Shown here: positions 58,180 to 64,000 of the stretch, one piece after another
How positions within the stretch are numbered: position 1 is the first letter of the stretch
Layout of the letters: each line of letters opens with the position of its first letter
Source: Prorocentrum cordatum
Lineage: Eukaryota; Sar; Dinophyceae; Prorocentrales; Prorocentraceae
Length of the DNA stretch: 64,000 bases
Assembly: GCA_963575745.1 (NCBI GenBank)
Contig: CAUYUJ010014349.1
Span: 422,881 to 486,880 of the forward strand
Direction: 5' to 3'
Notes under the pieces: generated by a model
The model's database searches: none
Seen by the model: the letters and a program-made list of their open reading frames with translations, nothing else
What the model was told of the DNA's origin: nothing
Program-made: the position numbers and the translations under genes

Positions 58180-58830
58180 CATACTCGATCGGTGGTGCGA
58201 TACGTAGTTTCCACAATATGCGTGGAGCAACCTGCGCGGTGCAACTTATGAGCTGCGATTGACTTGGCCTTTCTCGCGAGTGAGCACCTCCCGCCTGGTT
58301 TGCAAAACCCATGCGGCGGCGATTCCGATAGTTGCTCGGCGCTGGCTGGCGCATCGGCGCGGGCGCGCAGGAGCGCGCAGGTCCGCGCGCAGAGCGGCCA
58401 GCTAGTCTGGCGCGACCGACGCGGCCTCGGGGGCATTGGCCAACGGGAGCTTGTCAGCGCTTCTCGCAGGCCGCGCTGACGCGCGGGCTGTTCCGCGTGA
58501 GTCGGCGATTCGGGCGGGCGCGGTGCCGCGGCGACGTCGACGGCAGGCGCGATGGCCATAGTCGTGACGCTGGAGAGGACGATGGACGGCTAGGGCAATG
58601 ACGGTGCCGACGCTGGTGGCGACGATGGCGATGCCGGCGCACTTGCGTCGGGAATGGACAAATCAAGGAGGAGTTCGACATGCGCGCGCGGTCGACGCGC
58701 GCGAGTGACCCGCGCGATTGCACTCGACATTGATAGCGCCTTCTCTAGCGCGGACGGGCGATCGAATGATTCCGATGTTCGCACGCGAGAAGCACGTTTG
58801 GTAGCTTTTCATGAACGCGTTGAAAACCGA
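58180..58830 (+). repeat. Dispersed repeat family, copy D
   Basis: CCTGGTTTGCAAAACCCATG at 58295, then GGCGATTCCGATAGTTGCTC, GCGACCGACGCGGCCTCGGG, GAGTCGGCGATTCGGGCGGG, GCGCGGTGCCGCGGCGACGT, GACGATGG words, GACATGCGCGCGCGGTCGAC near 58678 and GGGCGATCGAATGATTCCGA near 58755. The right end GCACGTTTGGTAGC resembles 10978-10991. Confidence 0.75.
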
Positions 58831-59655
58831 TGTTTGCATGGGCCCGCACGAGCCCGAGCGCTTCTTGCGACTCCATTGCGTTTCAAGCGCTCGGGGCACC
58901 CAGCTTGAAGTCTGCCTGGCACGCGTGGCTTATCTTTGGATATCTGCGCGCGTGCGTTCGCGGCGGTGCGCGCGCTCGCCCTCTGTCGAATTAGTCGCGG
59001 AGTTTATCGCAGAAGCGCGCGCGGGCATTGGGTGACTTTGGACGCGCGCGAGAGGGGCACGCTTGGTCGCAATTGATGAACATGTTGGGGACAACTATGG
59101 ATGGTTATTAATTCGCAAGGGCGTGGGCGTTGGCATTTCGCTCAGAGTTTCCCGTTGCGACACGTGTTGTGTTTGTGCACTCGGGAAGCTCCCTTCTGAA
59201 ATCCACGCGACGCGTGGGGTCGCGAAGAATGGCGGCGCGCGCGCGACGACGCGCGCGCGCTTCCTTATTTTCTTTCTGATGCAAATGGCGCCTTGGACCA
59301 AATATTTCTGCTCATGGGGCAGTGTGCGCATGTTTTTTGTGTTGGGGGAGGGTTTATGGACACATTCGGTGGGTGAAGGGGTTGTCGATGCAAGTCTGGT
59401 TTGGATTATGTAAGTTCCTTCCCCGAGTGAACGTTGAGCAGGGTCCCATGGGAATTGCGCGTCCTTCGGGCGGCGAGATACCCCCGGATTCCATGGGTTG
59501 CTAGAGACATGTTTTTGTTTTCCAACAAAAAACGTACTGGGGGACATCTGCTGTTGTATTTGCGCGGTGCGTGCACTGCACGCGGCGCAATTTATACGGC
59601 GCAACGGACGTTTAGTTTGAATGCCCGCGAGCGTGAACCCAAATTTGGTTTTTTC
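58831..59655. other. Unassigned, CG-palindrome-rich
   Basis: Repeated CGCGCGC palindromes (59235-59260 GGCGGCGCGCGCGCGACGAC onward) and a GTCGATGCAAGTCTGGTTTGGA tail like that of the 60480 repeat. No gene supported. Confidence 0.45.
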
Positions 59656-59659
59656 CTAG

Positions 59660-60440
59660 CCATCCTGTGGTGTTGGGTCTTCGTTTTGAAAAGACAGCGC
59701 CCCGCGGTCCTTGCTACCTTCATTCCCGTTGCCCCCTTCCCTTCCTCCCTCCTCCCATCCCTTGCCTCTGCTCTCCGCATGCCCATCCCATTTTTGGCAC
59801 ACCCCTCACACGGTTCGTGGCCCCACAGGGAGATCCACCGACGGCTCCAGTGGCAGTGTCCGCACGCGGGGACCGCCACCCATTTTGCATCCTTCACACG
59901 GTTCGTGGCCCAACAGGGAGCTCCACCGACAGCCCCAGTGGCAGGGTCTGCACGCGGGGACTGCCAACCATTTTAGCACACCCCCTCACATGGTTCGTGG
60001 CCCCACAGGGACCTCCGCCGAAGTCCTCAGTTGTAGGGTCCACGCGGGGGCCTCCACCCATTTGGGCATACCCCTCACACGGTCGGTGGCCACACAGGGA
60101 GCTCCACCGAAGGCACCGGTGGCAGGGTCTTCGCGCGGGGGCCGCCACCCATGTTGACACACCACACCGTTCACACGGTTCGTGGCCCCACAGGGAGCTC
60201 CACCGACGGCTCCAGTGGCAGTGTCCTCACGCGGGGACCGCCACCCATTTTGCATCCTTCACACGGTTCGTGGCCCCACAGGGAGCTCCGCCGAAGGCCC
60301 CAGCGGCAGGGTCCGCATGCGCCCGACGCCCATTTCGGCCTACCGCTCACACGGTTGGTGGCCCCACAGGGAGTCCACCGAAAGCGGTGCCCACAATTCG
60401 GTATTCAAAATTGCGCATGGTTGGGTCTTTCGTCAGGATA
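59660..60440 (+). repeat. Structured satellite element, short copy
   Basis: Left end 59660-59704 matches 15344-15387. A CCTTCCCTTCCTCC stretch follows, then about seven ~88-bp units (59795-60390) containing CACACGGTTCGTGGCCCCAC, AGGGAGCTCCACCGA and ACGCGGGGACCGCCACCCAT. The right end 60407-60440 is AAAATTGCGCATGGTTGGGT and then CTTTCGTCAGGATA. Confidence 0.9.
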
Positions 60441-60479
60441 GTTTTTTTGTTATGAGAAAACCGCCGTTGCGGGCTGATT

Positions 60480-60745
60480 GGCCATGCTGTTTTCGGGGCA
60501 CTCGATTTCGAAACCATTTCGAAACCTAAGGCTTCTGGCGGATCTCGGCACGCGCGCGGCGACGCGCGCGCGTGCACTTCGACGCATTGGTTACGAGGGA
60601 GACTTGAAACACATGTGTTACGATGAAGACGTGTGCGTGCATTGTGCTGTTGTAAGGGACCGGAAGGGGGTTGATGTCAGTTTTGCTTGGATCCAATGAA
60701 TTCGCATCTAGGATGAAACATGTGGCAGCTTCGCAAGTGCATTGC
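60480..60745 (+). repeat. GC-palindrome dispersed repeat copy
   Basis: CTCGATTTCGAAACCATTTC, then GGATCTCGGCACGCGCGCGG with its palindromic partner, and GTCAGTTTTGCTTGGATCCA parallel the order at 11110-11330. Confidence 0.65.
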
Positions 60746-60817
60746 ACATCCCCAGGGCGGAGAGACAATCTCGGCCTCAGGGGGGTCCAGACCCAAACAT
60801 TTGCTTCTCCCACGGAT

Positions 60818-61308
60818 AATTCCCTACCTAGGCTCTGCCTAGAGGGTTCTTACTCTCTTTCTTAAAGGGGCAGGGCAGTGCACACCGCCCCGGGCGGTTC
60901 CCCCAGTAATCGCCCCGCGGTTCCCCCAGTTACGTCCCCTTAGCTTAGCGTTGCTTATCTCATCTTAGCTTAGCTTATTTCATATTAGCTTAGCTTAGCT
61001 TCATCTTAGCTCAGGTTTATCTTAGCTTAGCTTACCTTCATCTTAGCTTCGCTGAGCTTTAGCATAGCAGAGTACAGCATAGCATAGCATAGCGTAGCAT
61101 AGCATAGCGCAGCACAGCATATCATAGCATAGCCCAGCATAGCATAGCATAGTGCAGCATAGCATAGCATAGCACAGCATAGCATAGTGCAGCACAGCAC
61201 AGCACATAATATCACAGCGCATCATAGCATAGCATAGCTTAGCTTAGCTTAGCTTAGTTTAGCTTATCATGGGTGTAATTCCCTACCTAGGCTCTGGCTA
61301 GAGGGTTT
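60818..61308 (+). repeat. 30-bp direct repeats flanking an (AGCTT)/(AGCAT) block
   Basis: TAATTCCCTACCTAGGCTCT plus GCCTAGAGGGTT at about 60817-60848 recurs at 61276-61308 with one change. Each contains CTAGGC-TCT-GCCTAG, a small hairpin. Confidence 0.9.
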
Positions 61309-61645
61309 GCTTAGCTTATCTTAGCGTAGCTTAGCATAGCACAGCGCTGCATTCACATAACATAGCATAGCATAAAATAGCCACACATAACATGGCATCG
61401 CATAGCATAGCGCAGCATAGCACATCATAGCATAGCATAGCATAGCATGGTATAGCGCAGCTCAGCATAGCATAGCAAATCATAACTTAGCATAGCACAG
61501 CGCAGCATGACATAGTATAGTTTAGCATAGCATACATAGCATAGCATAGCGCAGTATAACATAGCATAGCATAGCATAGCATAGCATAGCATAGCATAGC
61601 GCAGCATACATTGGCATGGCATAGCGTAGCATAGCAACTAATGCT
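60940..61645 (+). repeat. (AGCTT)n and (AGCAT)n pentanucleotide repeats
   Basis: TTAGCTTAGCTTA words to 61060, AGCATAGCATAGC to 61240, AGCTTAGCTTAG to 61265, then AGCATAGCATAG to 61640. Confidence 0.97.
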
Positions 61646-61844
61646 GCTTTCCTAGGGGCTCCAACTTCTAGGTGAGGTCGCACTGGGGTAATCGACGCGG
61701 TGCAATGTGTGCTGCGCATGTCGCAAATGTTCGCAGCGAGGTGAAAATTGCTCATCCCCAGAGGGGGGCGATCAGTCTGGGCGAGTGTATATAGATCCTA
61801 GTCTTCTTTTCTGTATAATGCAAGTCACCGGTGCTCGCAGTGAG

Positions 61845-61910
61845 TTGTCAACTCCACTGCTCGCGCAACCACCCCCCCCGCCCACCCGCAACTTGGTTTG
61901 CAAAAGCCAC
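61845..61910 (+). repeat. Dispersed repeat family, 5' fragment (copy E)
   Basis: GTTGTCAACTCCACTGCTCG, then CGCAACTTGGTTTGCAAAAG, the left-end blocks of copies A and C. It ends where the next tandem repeat begins. Confidence 0.75.
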
Positions 61911-62190
61911 GAGGCGCTCACGGGCGGGCACCATGCGATTGCTCGGCTGACCCTCCAAACGCACGAGGCGCCCACGAAGTGCCCACGGGCAGGCACCATG
62001 CGAAACCTCTACTGACCCCCCAACGCACCAGGCGCCCACGGGTGAGCACCATGCACAATCTAGGCTGCCCCAACCTTCTCAGAAGGCGCCCATGGGCGGG
62101 CACCATGCGAAGCCTCGGCTGGCCCACCCAGCGCTCGAGGCGCCCACAGGCGGGCAGCGTGCGGAACCTCGGCTCACCCATCCAATGCCT
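61908..62190 (+). repeat. ~58-bp tandem repeat, five copies
   Basis: AGGCGCCCACGGGCGGGCAC, CATGCGAAACCTCGGCTG and CCCACCCAACGC recur near 61912, 61968, 62029, 62085 and 62141. Confidence 0.92.
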
Positions 62191-62229
62191 TAGGGATCAT
62201 AGGGCAAACCTCCTGTATGTAAGCGCTGT

Positions 62230-63175
62230 TTGATGACACATTGCTGTGGCGCGCCGTGCGCGGCCTCAAGGGTGCGAAACCTTTGCCGAACCGCGCCGTG
62301 CCCGCGTGCCTTACCATGTCGTGCTTGCTTTAAGGGATGCGAAGCAATGCCGTGCTGTACCCGCGTGCCGTGCCGTGCCGTGTTTTTTGTTTCGAGAGAA
62401 GGCGCTGTGTCGTGCCCGCGCGCTGTGTTGTGTCACGTCTTGTCTCGAGGATGCAGACAAATTGCCGTGCCCGCACCCGCGTGCCGTGCCGCGCTTAGTT
62501 GCGAGACAATCGCAAAAGCTGACGTGCCGTGCCCGCGCGCCGCGCCGTGCCCGCTTGCCGTGGCCGTATCGTGCTTGGTTTCGGGAGTGCGAAAAGGTTA
62601 CCGTGCAGTGTTTCGGAGGAGGCGAAGGTACGCACCGATTCCGCTACCCGTCCTCGCTTTCGCCTTGTTGGGTTTCCTGGGGACCCTCGTCACCGCTGCT
62701 GGAGTCGCCTCGAAATGTTGGCCAGAACGCACCCCGGGATAGCCCCGTGGTGTAGCAGAATTTGTACTTCATGGATTCCCCAGTGCCGTGCCCGCATGCT
62801 GGGCGTGCCGTGGCGCGCCGTGCAGAATTTCGAGGGTGCGAAAAAGTTGCCGCGCCGTGGCGTGCCCGCATGCCGTGCCGTGGCTTGCCCGTGCGTTGTC
62901 CCGTGCCCGCGTGCCGTGCCGTGCCATGCCGTAATGCCTTCGAGAGTGCGAGCAGCGGAGAGGTCGTTGTGCCGTACCCGCGTGCCGTGCGAGGGATGCG
63001 GAGAATTGCCGTGCCAGGCTGAATTTCTAGACCGAAGACGTTGTCGCGTTGTGCTGCTCAGAATGCGGAGAATACTGCCGTTCCGAGACCGCGTGCCTTG
63101 CCTTGCCAGGATTGAGTCATGCGGAGTAGTTGCCGTGCCCGCGTGCCGTGATGTGTCGTGGTTCGATTCGAGTGC
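62230..63175 (+). repeat. GTGCCGTGCCC-type degenerate minisatellite
   Basis: CGTGCCGTGCCCGCGTGCC words, interspersed with TTTCGAGGGTGCGAAAAAGT-like spacers, at irregular spacing. Confidence 0.88.
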
Positions 63176-63251
63176 GAACATGTAGTCGTGTGTTGCAATG
63201 CCGTGCTAGAACAAGCTGCCGTGCCAGCATCGCTTCTATGGATGGAGCAGT

Positions 63252-64000
63252 ATGAGTGTTCGGAGTCCTTATGTTGGGCGTAATCGTCACGTTTTGCTCC
63301 CAGGAGGGTGTGTTCATGCTGAGTCGTTGTTGCGGTGGTCCCGTGGCAAGGTGAGGACCCCCAGGGGCCATGCCATAGCTAAACTATTTCTGCCGTGGTT
63401 ATCCACGACGCGATGGGGGTCTTTTGGCAGCTCCTTTTCGTGCCCACGAATACATCCCAGGAGCTGCCACCCGACATGTTTCGGGTTAGCGCCCGTCAGG
63501 AGCAGCGAGAAGCGGGCGTGGTCGCACTCAAGTTGGGCCGCGGATGGGCGGTGAAGGCAGCTGGCGCGGCTACCGCCGCCGTGCTGTCAGAAAGTGTGGC
63601 GAGACGAGAGTTGGGTCGAATGCGGGAAATATGCATAAACATCGCTTGTCCGACATATGCGCGGATTTCTTGGATCGGCGCTGGATCTGCGAAGACCTCC
63701 GAAACCAGATGTTTCGTAGGTTTTCTCCGTCGAGGGGGGATCCTCAGAGGACGAGAGAGGAGGGAGGGAGGAGGGACGCGGGGAGAGAGTCACGATCAAG
63801 AGTTTCACACACTGTTGGTACATGAATTATGTCAAGGAGTGTCCTGGTGGGCCTTAAGTATGCGGGACATGTGGGGGAGGCACAGCGAGGATGACATCGG
63901 AGGCCGATGCAGCACGAGAGACTTATTGAGTTCACATGTCTTGAGCACAGTCTGGAATGCTCTGGGGGGTCCTAGCGGGTGGGTGGAAGGAGGGGATGGG
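63252..64000 (+). CDS. Candidate two-exon gene running off the right edge, unknown function
   Basis: Exon 1 (63252-63350) starts at an ATG preceded by an in-frame TAG and encodes 33 residues ending LLRWSRGK. It is followed by a GTGAGG donor with AAG on its exon side. The proposed intron 63351-63460 (110 nt) has a GCTAAAC branch-like sequence (63380) and ends ATCCCAG before G. Splicing is in phase 0, and exon 2 continues ELPPDMFRVSARQEQ, VVALKLGRGWAVKA and AAVLSESVARRELG with mostly G/C third positions to about 63620. Exon 2 stays open to the window end, but from 63628 it passes through an inverted-repeat element and a GGA-rich stretch, so the true exon probably ends near 63620-63630. The continuous frame without splicing stops at 63554. 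I recognise no family. Confidence 0.4.
63628..63720. mobile_element. Inverted-repeat element (MITE/introner-like), third, shortened copy
   Basis: The left arm AATATGCATAAACATCGC and GCGCGGATTTCTTGGATCGG with CGCTGG matches both other copies. The right arm (GAAGACCTCCGAAACCAGAT, GTTTCG) is shorter and diverged. It lies immediately 3' of the coding-like part of the exon from 63461. Confidence 0.6.

Overview
The window looks like nuclear DNA of a dinoflagellate or a close relative. This is an inference from several signs seen together. The DNA is GC-rich and gene-sparse, and dominated by low-complexity tracts and minisatellites. It carries decayed pieces of a tyrosine-recombinase family and of a non-LTR reverse transcriptase of types I associate with dinoflagellate genomes. 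Candidate exons end most codons in G or C and are joined by GT-AG (possibly GC-AG) introns. There are no bacterial operons, Shine-Dalgarno patterns, recognisable rRNA or tRNA genes, CRISPR arrays or dinoflagellate spliced-leader sequence. An assembly gap of 100 N lies at 33305-33404.

Layout. 1-602 is the 3' end of a tyrosine-recombinase-like gene open to the left edge. 1.4-7.1 kb is a run of different tandem repeats, including an ~88-bp satellite. 7.8-11.4 kb holds copies of a dispersed repeat and a G-rich minisatellite with inverted flanks. 11.7-14.75 kb is the least repetitive part of the left half and holds the best short-exon candidates on the + strand. 15.3-23.2 kb returns to satellites, an inverted-repeat pair and purine/pyrimidine tracts. 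23.28-41.73 kb is the most striking object: ten units of a ~1.4-1.7 kb (first 2.6 kb) higher-order repeat, followed by (GTA)n and 42-bp arrays, the whole enclosed by a perfect 30-bp inverted repeat. A frameshifted reverse-transcriptase relic (41.75-43.27 kb) and a tyrosine-recombinase relic (43.7-44.4 kb) lie just outside. 44.9-64 kb is a mosaic of minisatellites, three short inverted-repeat (MITE/introner-like) elements, further dispersed-repeat copies, a third satellite element (59.66-60.44 kb) and a two-exon gene candidate running off the right edge (63252 onward).

No metabolic or cellular pathway can be read from the window. The biology visible is repeat biology: hierarchical array amplification, structured satellites with conserved ends, and debris of two classes of mobile-element enzymes. 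Gene candidates rest on codon composition, open frames and splice-site logic, not on recognised families, except for the recombinase and reverse-transcriptase pieces.
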